A stretch of DNA of 64,000 bases from Caprimulgus europaeus (lineage: Eukaryota; Chordata; Aves; Caprimulgiformes; Caprimulgidae), in contig OU015525.1 in assembly GCA_907165065.1 (NCBI GenBank), positions 49,919,537 to 49,983,536 of the forward strand. The letters are read 5' to 3'. The notes beneath the pieces are model-generated. The model ran no database searches. It saw only the letters and a list, made by a program, of their open reading frames with translations, and had not been told where the DNA came from. Both the position numbers and the translations under genes were made by a program. Shown in pieces: positions 48,580 through 59,700 of the stretch (the first letter of the stretch is position 1; every line of letters begins with the position of its first letter).

Positions 48580-48855
48580 GGGCCTGTAGTGATAGGACAA
48601 GGGGTAATGGTTTTAAAATAAAAGAAGGTAGATGTAGACTACCTATAAGGAAGAAATTTTTCACAATGAGGGTGGTGAAACATTGGAATGGTTGCTCAGA
48701 GACGTGGTAGAAGGCCCTGGAGGCATTCAAGGTCAGGCTGGACGAGGCTCTGGGCAACCTGATCTAGTGGAAGATGTCCCTGCTCATGGCAGGGGGGTTA
48801 GACTAGATGACGTTTAAAGGTCCCTTCCAAACCAAACCATTCTAGGATCCTATGA
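48580..48855 (+). mobile_element. CR1 LINE 3' fragment
   Basis: Recognisable CR1 blocks in order are GTGATAGGACAAGGGGTAATGG, here given as GATAGGACAAGGGGTAATGG, then AGGAAGAAATTTTTCACAATG, cited as GAAGAAATTTTTCACAATG. They are followed by GTCAGGCTGGACGAGGCTCT and ACCATTCTAGGATCC. The ORF2 end is still visible, but the frame is broken by a stop (CSETW then stop). It is 5'-truncated and lies in a CABLES1 intron, antisense to the gene. Confidence 0.94.
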
Positions 48856-51134
48856 CAAGTCTAATAGAGATGCAAGTAAAGTCTCCTACATAGCCAATAT
48901 GGCCCTATATTCACCTGTTCAACACACAAGCCATCCTTATTTGCATGCAGCCTGAGTTGCAAAATTCTATTTAACCTGCAAGCTCCCAGCACACTCTGAC
49001 ACTACCTTTTCTCCTTTCCTGCGCCTGAAGGAAGCACCAGCCCCACGTGAAATCTCTCAGCCGAGCCCTGAAGAACAACCATCCACTCTTTGGTTTCTTG
49101 CAAAGCTGTGCAGCTCCTGTGTGGCATCACAGCGATGCTGCTTCAACCAGGGCAGGCAAAATCCTTGGACCTTGGACAAGAGAGCTCTTGGCATGTGCCA
49201 GTTATCCCCACCACCAAGAGAAACACAGCACTTAATGTCCTTCAGCCCCTTCTTATATTAGTGTCTGCCCTCAGAGAGGGAGACAAGAGCGCTGTAGACC
49301 CTCAGGCAATGCTGAGCAAGTGATGGCTGGAAGGCAAATTCAGGCAAAAACCAAAATGTGAAATAAGGCATTTTAACAGACACAGCAGTAATTAACCCCT
49401 AGAGAAAATGAAACAGCAGAGAAACCCCTGTCAATGCAGATATACTCTAGACAAACAATGACGTTAATTTTAACAATTGTCCTTGAAGGCCATTTTCACC
49501 TTTAAAGCTTCTAATTACTTCTCCGTTACGGTGGAAATCCCCAGTCAGCTCCTTATTGCAATAAAAATACCTCAAAATGCTGTGGTTAACCAGCATATGG
49601 AAAAGAAGGGCACTGAACACAGCTCCTGGGCCTCGGAGACCTCCCCTGCAAGATGCTGTCCTGGCTGTCCTATTTTTACTTGCCCAACCATGTTCATCTC
49701 AGCACCAAGCTGAAAAGGGATCAAAGACCTCAGGTGATCCTAGAGGACTCAGATCACCTGGAACACATTAACAGCCTGGGGAAGGTTGGAAACACAATCG
49801 TGACTGCTAAAGCTATGTTCACTTTTGACGCCAGTTAACAATGTCTTTCTGTTTGAGGGAAGACAGTTCCCTGTCCATGACAATAACCAGATCAAAACCT
49901 AACAAATATTTTCCCACCTAGACATAGCTGCCATAAAAGGCTGACACTTTGTGGGTTAGCAGCCAAAAAATAACTTGCCAGCCCTAAAAGTAAAACTGGT
50001 TGAAAGTAAGCAGAGGACATACTGTACTCCCCACTTGAAAATTTAGCACAAACACAGCCTCAGAGCTTGATTAAGCCTTTTTGTACAACAGACAGAACAC
50101 TCCTGCCAGCAAGGAGATAAGCTTCAGTCTACACGGAACACAAAAAATCCATTTATTTTGAAGGAGCACCCAAGAATGCTATTATCAAATAAAGACCAGG
50201 GTGGGGGGCAAACCTACAAAGACTGTATCTTCATATACCTTCGTAGTTTCTTCAATAATAGCTCTGTTCCAACTTAAGTGAGGACATGGACAACACTTTA
50301 GACCTCAAGTGTTTCAAATCCTATCCTATTTGTATATAGATAAGAGTACTAGGTTACCACTTTGGGGAAAGAAAAAAAAAACAAAAAACTTTTCCCTGCT
50401 GCCTGCTACTATTTTGGATGTATAATTCAGACAGATACGTGCTCACATGCATATGACGGCACTGCATCTTGCAACAGTTCTGCCAAAGTAACACACCAAA
50501 GTCTACAGAGTTGTTGCAATCAAGAAAAGGCTACAGAATTCTCTTTACCACAGCAAACACTGAGTTAGAGCACGGATCAGGGAACAGTTACACGCCTGTA
50601 TTGTTACAGGTTTGGATATAGTGAAAATTATACAGGCTCTGCTCAGAATTGCTGCAATTAGAGGAAGGACTATCCCATGGTGAAATAAATTACTGCGAAA
50701 CAAAGGCTCTACTAGACACTGAAGCGCTGTTGCATGGAATGAATGATAAGCATCAAAACACAATGTAGCTTCATGACTTCAGAAAAACCCTAATGGGCAT
50801 CCTCCTATTTTGTAATAGATGCCAATTAGAGGAAGTATAAATTTTCCTCTGAATGCGAGAGAATGAACGCATTGTTTGAACAAGTCTTTCATCCAAAGCA
50901 TTTATGAAATACAGCGGTAATAAAAGTGTTTACTTTTGTAATACCTCCGTGAGTTTGTTTTTACATGTCCCGGTACGTAACTGTCATTTAGAACAAAGCA
51001 TTCCAAACAGCTGTTATTAGTAGATTTAAAAAAAAAAAAAAATCTTCTTAAAATACAGCCAAATGTAACCTCAACCTTCAAAATACTGTTACCAAAATTT
51101 ACCTGTGCTACACCTAATTTTGCATATCACTTAC

Positions 51135-51238
51135 CATATATGAAGGAAATATTAAAACCCGCTTATGTTTGCCACATGGCCATTGGGGATCATCTAAAAG
51201 ATTCGGGTCATATTCAACGAAGTCTACCAGGTCACTAC
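51135..51238 (-). CDS. CABLES1: CABLES1 internal exon (DPNLLDDPQW)
   Basis: The 104-nt exon lies after TTGTGTTATAG and before ATG|GTAAGTG. Its first two bases complete a glycine codon, after which it reads SDLVDFVEYDPNLLDDPQWP then CGKHKRVLIFPSYM. The DPNLLDDPQWPCGKHKRVL motif is diagnostic of CABLES proteins, and YDPNLLDDPQW agrees with CABLES1. Mammals have GDFMDYDPN where this copy has VDFVEYDPN (recalled). It leaves in phase 0 into TTVIDY. Confidence 0.97.
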
Positions 51239-52014
51239 CTATAACACAACGATAAATAAAAGAAAAGAATTAATCAAGAAATGTCTGGACTTAACAGAAG
51301 AAGCAAACGAGTTCGCAGGTAATGCACATCATCATCTTCATGTAGGATTTTTGAAAGAGTCAAAAGATTTCTCTAAATCTTGAAAACTCTACAAATCAAT
51401 TTGCAAAGATATAGAAGACCTACAGCTTATTAATTACCTGGTATATGACAATTCAGGGCTTAGAGAACTGCAAAATTACATAAAGCTCCACAGTGACTTT
51501 TATTCCCAGTAACAAGTTTTCATCTGTTTATGCAGATGTTTGATTTGTTTTGTTTAACATGCCAAAATATCTTAAGTATATAGTGCTTTGGCTTATGTTT
51601 TGTGCCCAGTTTTGTAAACACAGCTCTTTCCAGCCTAATAAAGGTCACAAGTATGATTTACACCTTCAGCTTATGACTACTGTGGTGCCCCTGTAAATTT
51701 TCCATAGCAAAGGAAAGTAACGATGAGCTCGATGCGGAGGAACAAACAATGCCGGTGACAGGAGGAGGCACACCGAGTGCTATCAGGGGCTGTCAATATG
51801 ACCAGCAATCTTGTTTACTTAACTTTCCATCATCTGTAAGCCAGCCTTGCTAAACAAACAGGGAACAAGCTCTGTTTCACCCACAACATGAGACTATATT
51901 TTGCTTAATTTAAGCAAAAAACGGGGCTAAACCATGACATATGTCCATCCTTCACAATAACTGCCTATCACCAGGCTATGCAAGGATACTAAAACAAGCT
52001 TCTTGAGAAGTTAC
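51239..52014 (-). other. CABLES1: CABLES1 intron (776 bp)
   Basis: It is bounded by GCAG|GTAACT and GTTATAG. No repeat or embedded feature is recognised. Confidence 0.85.
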
Positions 52015-52171
52015 CTGCATCAATGCTCCCCTGGGTGCTGTTAGCTCTTGCCAAAGAAAGGCTACGATGGCTTGCATTGCGAAACTGGGAGAAGGATGAA
52101 GTGGAGTCTATTGTGTTTCTCCGAGCTCCCAGAGCATTGGTGGGAAATAGGAACTGTGTATAAGAAACGGT
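52015..52171 (-). CDS. CABLES1: CABLES1 internal exon (serine-rich)
   Basis: The 157-nt exon follows a strong acceptor (GACTTTCTTTTTAG) and ends GCAG|GTAACT. It starts in phase 0 with TVSYTQFLFPTNALGARRNT, continues IDSTSSFSQFRNASHRSLSL and ends in an STQGSID-type segment plus one base of a glycine codon. The RRNTIDSTSSFSQFRN block is strongly conserved in CABLES1. It contains several Ser/Thr sites, including RRNT and HRSLS, of the kind found in the regulatory region upstream of the cyclin fold. Phosphorylation there is inferred. Confidence 0.96.
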
Positions 52172-53666
52172 CTAAAAAGAAAGTCAGAAGGGACAGACAG
52201 TTACTATCAGCCCAGCTTGGCTTCAGTGGGATGACTTTGGTGCATCCCAATTGGACACAAGGGAAGCCAAATTAGCAGAGGATTTTCTGGATTTAATAGT
52301 TAGGCACAGATGAATAAACAACAGTCACCTACATTTGCTTCAGTGCAGTCAGTTTATCCATGCAAAAGAAGCTTTTGCAAAGGCATTAATTCTTCAACAA
52401 AACAAAACCACAAACACACACACACAAGCTCTAATACACTGGATTTACAAAATCCTACTCAAGGGTCAGATTTAAAAATATGTCAGTTTGGTCAGTTTTT
52501 TTCCAGTGGGCCTTCTCTGTAGCAGGTTTCAGCTGCTTCTTTACTGAAACAGCATCATCTGTATGGGTCCCTCAGCACAGAGCTGCCAGAGGTAAATCAT
52601 CTGAACGCTGCTAAACTTAAGCACTTTCTCTGGTATTTTTCTCCTGTAGGATTTTGGCTGGCAGAGTCTAATTGGTGTCACAAGTGAGCTCCAGTTTATA
52701 GCAATGGTTGTGGGACATCATTTACTACCTCCCACCATAAACTAAGTGTGAATGAATAACTTGTGTCAAAATTATTTTTAGAGTGTACCAATTCCCTGCT
52801 TGCACCCTTGGCCAGGAATAGACTATGTCTGGCTTCTTGTAGGTTTATTTTCCAAAAATAACATTATACTGAAGGAAAAAAAAAAAAGAGTCTCAGACTC
52901 CAGACTGGTTCACAAGGAGGTCAGAACAGGTATCATATAAATTGCATGAGCTTTCATTTATCTATAAGCAGGAATTCAGTCTGTGGTCTGGCCTGACACC
53001 TGGTTAGGTGAGTACACCATGTGTAGCAGCAGCATTGTCCTAGGGCCTTTAAATCCATAAATGACAGCAGACTAGGTAAACCGAACTGTAAAGAATACAT
53101 CAGGCTTTCAGCAAAAAAATGTTTTAATTTATGATTAAAATTGTCTCTCCTCTAGATATTTGTTTAAAATTGATCACTTTCAAGATTCATAATTGCTTAT
53201 TCTACTCAAGTGAATGCACTTGTAGATTTTTAAATACTCATCAGATTTGTACTACTGTCTTCCTGCTCCTTGGAAAAAAACACTGTTAAGCAAAATTTAT
53301 TTTATTAGATAAAATTGAGAGTGAACAGAATTACAGATTACAACTCTCACCAGAAATTATTTTCAAGCCCCTGACAATATACTCTGCAGTGATACTTCCT
53401 GTTTGAGCCCGGGGAAGGCTGCATGATTCAGTAATGCTTTACAAACTCAGATGTTGCCACAGGCAAATAAATTTCTCTAAGGAAACAGAGCTGTTTGCAC
53501 TGACAGCTTGGGCAGTCCTCCTGAATTTCAGTTTGCAAATACTGTGCTTTAACTATTGTGTTACACTGCACATTATAATTCATTTTTGTATCTGTGCTCG
53601 TTATTAGTTAAGCCATTTTTTCCCTTATTACACAAAATAAGGGAGTAGGAACTGAAACATCCCCAC
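52172..53666 (-). other. CABLES1: CABLES1 intron (1495 bp)
   Basis: It has a GTGGGG donor, the weakest in the gene, and a TTTCTTTTTAG acceptor. A short (CA)n run lies near 52415-52427. There is nothing else I recognise. Confidence 0.85.
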
Positions 53667-53766
53667 CTTCCCGTCCGCTCCGAGCTCCACACCTTCAAGA
53701 CCAATTATCTCTTTCAGACACACTCCAGTAGAATGGCACTGGCGTCCACCGTCCAGCTTCACGTCC
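53667..53766 (-). CDS. CABLES1: CABLES1 internal exon, most 5' one seen
   Basis: The 100-nt exon follows TTTCTGTTCCCCAG and ends GGGAAG|GTGGGG. The first base completes a codon begun in the missing upstream exon. It then reads DVKLDGGRQCHSTGVCLKEI and IGLEGVELGADGK, leaving in phase 0. LDGGRQ and LKEIIGLEGVELGADGK are the CABLES1 landmarks. Compared with the mammalian sequence as I remember it (GGRQSTGAVSLKE), this copy has a QCH insertion-like change and an altered STGVC segment between the two anchors. The donor lacks the usual A at +3. The upstream exon, whose last two bases should complete a glycine here, was not found. Confidence 0.94.
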
Positions 53767-56700
53767 CTGGGGAACAGAAACCAGAGCAGAAACAGCTCTT
53801 ACTACACACACCTCCTTTACCTTTTACCACCCAATGCTGAAATAAGGCATAGCAGCATTAATCCAAACATGATCCAAGCAAAGCACAGATCAAACAGCAG
53901 CACTTGTGTTTTCTAAAATGGGCAGCACTTGTGTTGTCTAAAATACATCACAGAGAAAAGCCCCATCTTGTTCCAGGTTGCACCTCATATCCTACCTATG
54001 GTGGAGAGGAAGGTCCCCCATCATTGGGTGCCTCTGACAGAACCTGGCACTGGGAAGAAACTGGAAGTCATATACACTTCAGGTGAGATCCAGCCACGTA
54101 TCCAGCAGACGGACACTCCCAGAGCACATACCCATGTTCCCCTACACCACTGGACAGAGGCAATTACCCATGAAAGCCTCAGGGAAGGATTGCTGCTCCT
54201 CCAAGCGCAGACATGTGTCCAAAGCTCAGAGATCCTCCTGCTGGAGTAGACGCCAGCAGGAGAAGTCCAGCTCTCCACTGCCTTGAGAAGGGAACTTGGG
54301 ATCTACTTTAGGGCTGACCCACTTGGCATCTTATGCTTGGATGTAAAGGAGATGCCTGAGAATGAGGCTGTATCCCATGCTTTAGTCTCATGATCAAAAT
54401 GTGAGGGAAGGTAAAAAAGACTACGAGCAAATTTGTGCTCTGCAAACAACAGCTGTATACAACTCCAGAGTATTTATCTCGCACTGTTTTCCTGGCTGAT
54501 TTCTGCTGAGGTCCAAGTATGTGCTTAAAAATGTGTGCAGGAGAGATGCTGACACTGAAGCAGGGAAAAGCCCTGCAGGCTTTTCACCCAATTGCAGGGC
54601 TGGGCTATCTCCTACTGTGTCTCTTTTCCGCACACTCTGTTTCCTTGCCTTCCATTTCCAACCTGTCACTCATTTTATTTCTCTGAAACACGGCAATCGG
54701 TGAGTCCCCAGCAAATCATGTACCTTACCGCTGGAGAAATCCACCTCGTCTATCTGCTGGAAAACATACTTCTGTGACAAAGGAAAAGACTGTATCAAGT
54801 TTCTAATCCCAACAAAGTCCTCTTAGTTTCTTGTTGGGGTTCACTTAGCACAGTGTCACATTATCATTCTTGTTTCCTGATATCATGTTACTGAGGGTCT
54901 GTACAAATAATTATGTAAAAATAACCCTCTCTCAGAGGCACAGGATCAGCCTCTCCACTCTTGCGCAGAGGGTGCTTAAAGGAACTATTTCTCACAGAAA
55001 CAAATGCCAGATGGTAGCCATATCTACAAAACAAACACACAACCTAAGGAAGCCTCCAAACCCAAAAATGAAAACAAATATCTGAATTATCTGAAATAAT
55101 ATCAGAACAGTTTAGGTTCCTTCTGCTCAAAACTTTAGAGACACAGAGCAAGAAATAATGCTGTTATGACTTTGAAAACAAGTCACGGAGAAATTTCTCC
55201 ATGCAATTAACAGACAAGGGTAGATAACTCTGTAATTCATCAAATTAAAATCTGGTACCCTTTGAAGAGTCAGCACAGCAGCTTTGAAAAAAAAGGAGCA
55301 GCTCTGGGGACTGAAAAGAAATAAGAGCTCTGGCAGCAGGGAGCAGGGTCAGCTGGCACGTGTGAGCATGCATGGGAATGACTCCTGGACATTAGCTGAA
55401 GGACGTTAATGCCTCCATTTTCCCATCTTTCTGATATTTCTAAAGAAGACTCTGTGTTCAGGACCCTGTGAACAAAACTGCAGTCATTCTCCCTCATCCT
55501 AGGTGTTTTGCAAGGGCTACTTAGAGTCTTCCCCTCCTCTACGTATGCTCTGTATTTCTAGGTAGTATAAGATTGCTTGTGTTATAAAAGAGTAATAAAA
55601 TATTAATGTTTGGAGAGAAACCTGTCCATAAAACAGAGAATTAAACTCCCTCTCTTGAGGAAAATCTGTACTAAAAAATGCGCACTTTATTATCAGTGTA
55701 TAAACGGAAACGCTCATCCTAGCTTACACACATCCTCCTCTCCTTGGTAAAAGATCTTGGTGAAGATCTAACACGAAATTCCTAGGCAACTTTACTGTAT
55801 CCTTTTTGAGTTCCCCATCACTACAACCAACAGTAAGCTAGTCAAGTTTTTGCAGGATAAACCTTGCTTTTTTTCTCCTCCCTCCTATTACACACACAAA
55901 GTTCACAAATGCCTCAGCAAAACTCCTGCTGGGAGAGGAAGCCCAAGGGCTGCCACGCTGCTGCTGGGGGAGCCCCAGCACAGCTGCATCCTCCTCACAC
56001 CCTCAAAATCCTTAGAGGAACTCGGAAAGACCCAGGGGATGTCTCCACTTTGCCCTCCCCAAACAGGCAAGTCGTGCGCGGGGAACAGTCCAGGCAGTTC
56101 TTTGGGTACAGCCACCCCATCAGCGCTGCCAACCATCACTACCAGGTTCCTCATGACACATGCCCTCGCATGGGACCACGGTCAATGGGCCCCATGGCAC
56201 AGGACTATATGGAGGATAGGCAATTTATATTTTAAAAAAAATCAAGTTTTCACTGTGTTTAAGTTATCTAGATTACATATGGGACTGAGGAACTGCACAA
56301 ACCAATATCCAGTAGTAAAAGGTGCTTAAAAATGCAAAGTAGAAAAGATGGTCCTTGCCAAAGAGGCTTTTAAGTGAAGAAAATTTCCTTCTTCCTCTTT
56401 CTCATTTTTTATTTTCCTGTCTTTTTTTCCAAAAGTGCATTTTTAACAAAGTTTTCAGGGGATTCTAGCAGACACCAAAAAGCAAAAATAAATAATGGGA
56501 ACTTAATTTTACTACCTTCAGTTTACTTGAGCTGGGAAAGCCTGAGGAAATTAGAAGATCAAGGATGACATTTCCTTAGGAGACAAAAAACAAGATCCCA
56601 CTTTCCAACAAAGTTTGGAGAGTTACCCTGATTCAAGTCAACGTCAAGCTCTAGATGCTATATCTTTGCATACCATTTCCAGAAAGCTGAGCAGTGTTAT

Positions 56701-59700
56701 AAACTACACTCAAAACTAAGCATATTGTTTTAGTCATTCATGACTGCAGAAAAAACCAAGTTTCTCCACCTAACAAGGTTCAAAAATTTTCTTGGAACAG
56801 TACCAGGTTCCAAGAACTTGGTATCCTAAATTTGTTGTGGGATGGTGAAAAGTTTCACTGAGCAGGTAGGTAAGAGTCAAAACAGGAAATCTCACTGTGT
56901 CTCTGACTAGTCAGGCCAGGATTAACAGAATATAAATTGGATGCTATTACCTTTGGAAGTACAATATTTCTTTAATGAATCAAACATTACGCTTTGACGT
57001 GATCTACAAAGCCCCATGCAAGACTCCTGCTGGGCACTTGCTCTTTAAATGACAGCAAGAGTTGAACACTTTAACCTGTGAATAATTTAGGATTCCTTTA
57101 AATATTAAATAGATTTCTAGATACATGAAAAAGCCTGCTTATTGCAAAAAGGAATCTGATAATTGTTATTTAGAGATGTAAGCCTTGTGTGTCTATATTT
57201 TATACTTAGTGATTCCTGACTGTTAAGATTTATTCTAAAAACAAAGGCGGTTCATAAGACATCAAGAAAAGATACTGTTTTTATCCGTCACTGTATATAA
57301 TTTCTACTTATCATCTCTGTTTATAGGGACAAGGACAATGACAGCTTTGGAAAAGACGTGCTGCCAGCCAGTCCAGCAGCAGATCTCCTGCTGCCTGAGA
57401 CTGTCTGCTTTAATTGATCGAGAGCTTTCAGATACTAATTGCCATTAGTGCTGCTAGAACAACAACTTCAGTGGCAATTTACAGGGAGAGGAGGTGGAAA
57501 AACTCCTGGGAAGATGGCTCTAATGTGCCAGTATCCTATTTCTCTCTCCAAACATATTCAGGTGTCAGCATGTCAGCTGTTTGATGTTTTGCCCAACAGA
57601 GAGAAAAAGTTCAAAATGTAAACCTATTAGCTTCTGGGAATCCATTGCTTAATTCCAATCGAAGGGAACAGGGCAACTCACAAAAATGAGCAATGGTGGC
57701 TCTACAAAATTCATACATGAGATTATTAGTTTTGAAATGTCCTGTTGTGGGGAAAAAGATAGATTTATGTCTCTTTTTGTAAAGCTAATATGCACTTGGT
57801 TTTGGGTTTCTGTTCAATTTGAGAGAAGTAGGGAAAATGGACAATGGTAAAGAAAAGCAGGGATATTTCAGTTTCCCTATTATTGGTTAAAAACATAGTT
57901 ATTCTTCCCCAAGCCCATGGAATGATAAATGCTCAGGGAAAGCACAGGAGATTGATGACTTAATCAAAATTGCCTCATATACAAAAATCTGCTGAGGAAG
58001 AATAGCAATGAACTTGACAACAAATCTGAAGCTAAAAGAATATCCCTCTTTGCTGTGTGCTTATTGCTGCTATCCGTATGGCAATTTAGATGCTCTCATT
58101 TCTCCTGTAAATATTACCCTGTTTTCCACACCCACTGCAATGCTTTTTACCTGACCCGCCAAATAACTGATGGGAGGGATGTGGCACGTGAGGCAACTTC
58201 ACCTAAATGCTTCTTTTTGCCTCATTTTGCATAGGACTTTCTTACCTAGTTTAAACACTGAAGATGAACAAAGATTTCAGAGTTTAACTAACAAAGGCTG
58301 TTGTGAATGCCTGGCCTACAGACTCACTGGTTGTTGTGGCTACATATTATTTGGGGTGATGGTACTGAAAACCTCTTGCTCTCAGCATTATTGAACTTAT
58401 TAGTGATCTAGCTAGCACTTAGTTAAATTCAAAGTTAAAATCAGCAGTGATTTATCTTTAGGAACTGGCTGAAGCTGGTTTATAGCATTTCTGAGAAGGC
58501 CACAAATTTTTTTTATCTAATGACTTGCTGCTTTACTTCAGAAGATTTGCCTGTTTCCTGGGCTTCAATCCATTCAATTACCCATATTGCATTATTTCCC
58601 TTAACTGGAGACAAGTTTAGTCAGATTAATACCTATATTCTTGTCAAGACAGCAATATTCAGCAGCTATGCCTGCTACAATTAAGTTTCTAACCACTTAA
58701 TGAATTCAGTGCCATGAAGAGTAAGAGATGAGGTGAACTGGCTGGTTTTATAAGGACATGCACTATATGATGCTCTGGATTTTCCATCCTGTAGCTCATC
58801 ACCTCCAGCCCCAATGGCAGTGAGTCACTGTGAGCCCAGCAGCTCAGAGTCAAATATAAGACTAGCCATGTCACAGTGCTGCATCTGCGTGACACTGCCA
58901 GCTCTCCTCCTCCCCTGGGTCCTCTAGATTCATCTTATGGGCAGGACTTCACAGGAACTTGGAAGCTCTTAAAAGGTTCTTACAACATCAAAAATAAAGT
59001 ATGATCAGAATAGGTACGATTTCAATCTGTGAATGTTTTTGCCATTAAAAAAGACAAGGCTAAAAAGCCACTTTTCAAAAACATGTTTTTAAATTATGAA
59101 CTACAATGATGTGTGCCAAAGGAAAAAAAACACAACACAACAGAACCATAAACTCAACTAACTGCACTACCTTCTTTTCCTGGGGAAAAGTCAATACAGT
59201 ACATTCTTCCTCCTTCATTAACACCTCTTAACAGTGACAGGCATACAATGCCACCACCTTTTTTGAAATGCTTAGGTACCTTAAAATACTAACAAGAACT
59301 GGATTGCTCTGAGTTGGCTGCAAGCACACACAGAGCCATTCTGTAGGCCACCATGTCCTGCAGGCCACATGGAGCGAGTCTGACAACATCCATGAGGACT
59401 GCCAGAGTTGTACCATCTCCTTGGAAGCTGAAGGAGAAGTGATGCCTTGAGAAGCTCCAAGCGCAGGCAAGCAATGGATAACAGGTTCCCTTCTTCCCCT
59501 TCCCAAAAAATCTGCCTTTCCAGGTAGCTACCTGGAGGCAGAGCTGAACCTGGTCCTTCTCCATCCTGGCTGAGGTCACATGGAAGGTCCACAGAGCACC
59601 CTGGCAGTGACTGTGCCTGAGAGCAGGGTGGCAAGAAACCTGCAGGCACATTCCCTGTACTGGCTGCAAGGGAGACCCTGTCTGTAATAGTTCCTCTTTG

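Larger units (their letters stand above)
40940..51134 (-). other. CABLES1: CABLES1 intron (about 10.2 kb)
   Basis: This is the largest intron seen whole. It holds two sense-of-window CR1 fragments (42959 and 48580) and a T-tract/A-tract pair around 44.5-44.65 kb. No further exon is recognised, and the flanking exons join in phase without one. An open + frame of 167 codons at 48000-48503 has no recognisable content. Confidence 0.8.

Noticed and set aside
57439..57621. Plus-strand peptide containing DVLPNRE, faintly like a CABLES1 upstream segment
   Set aside because: It is on the wrong strand for CABLES1, and the flanking residues do not match.
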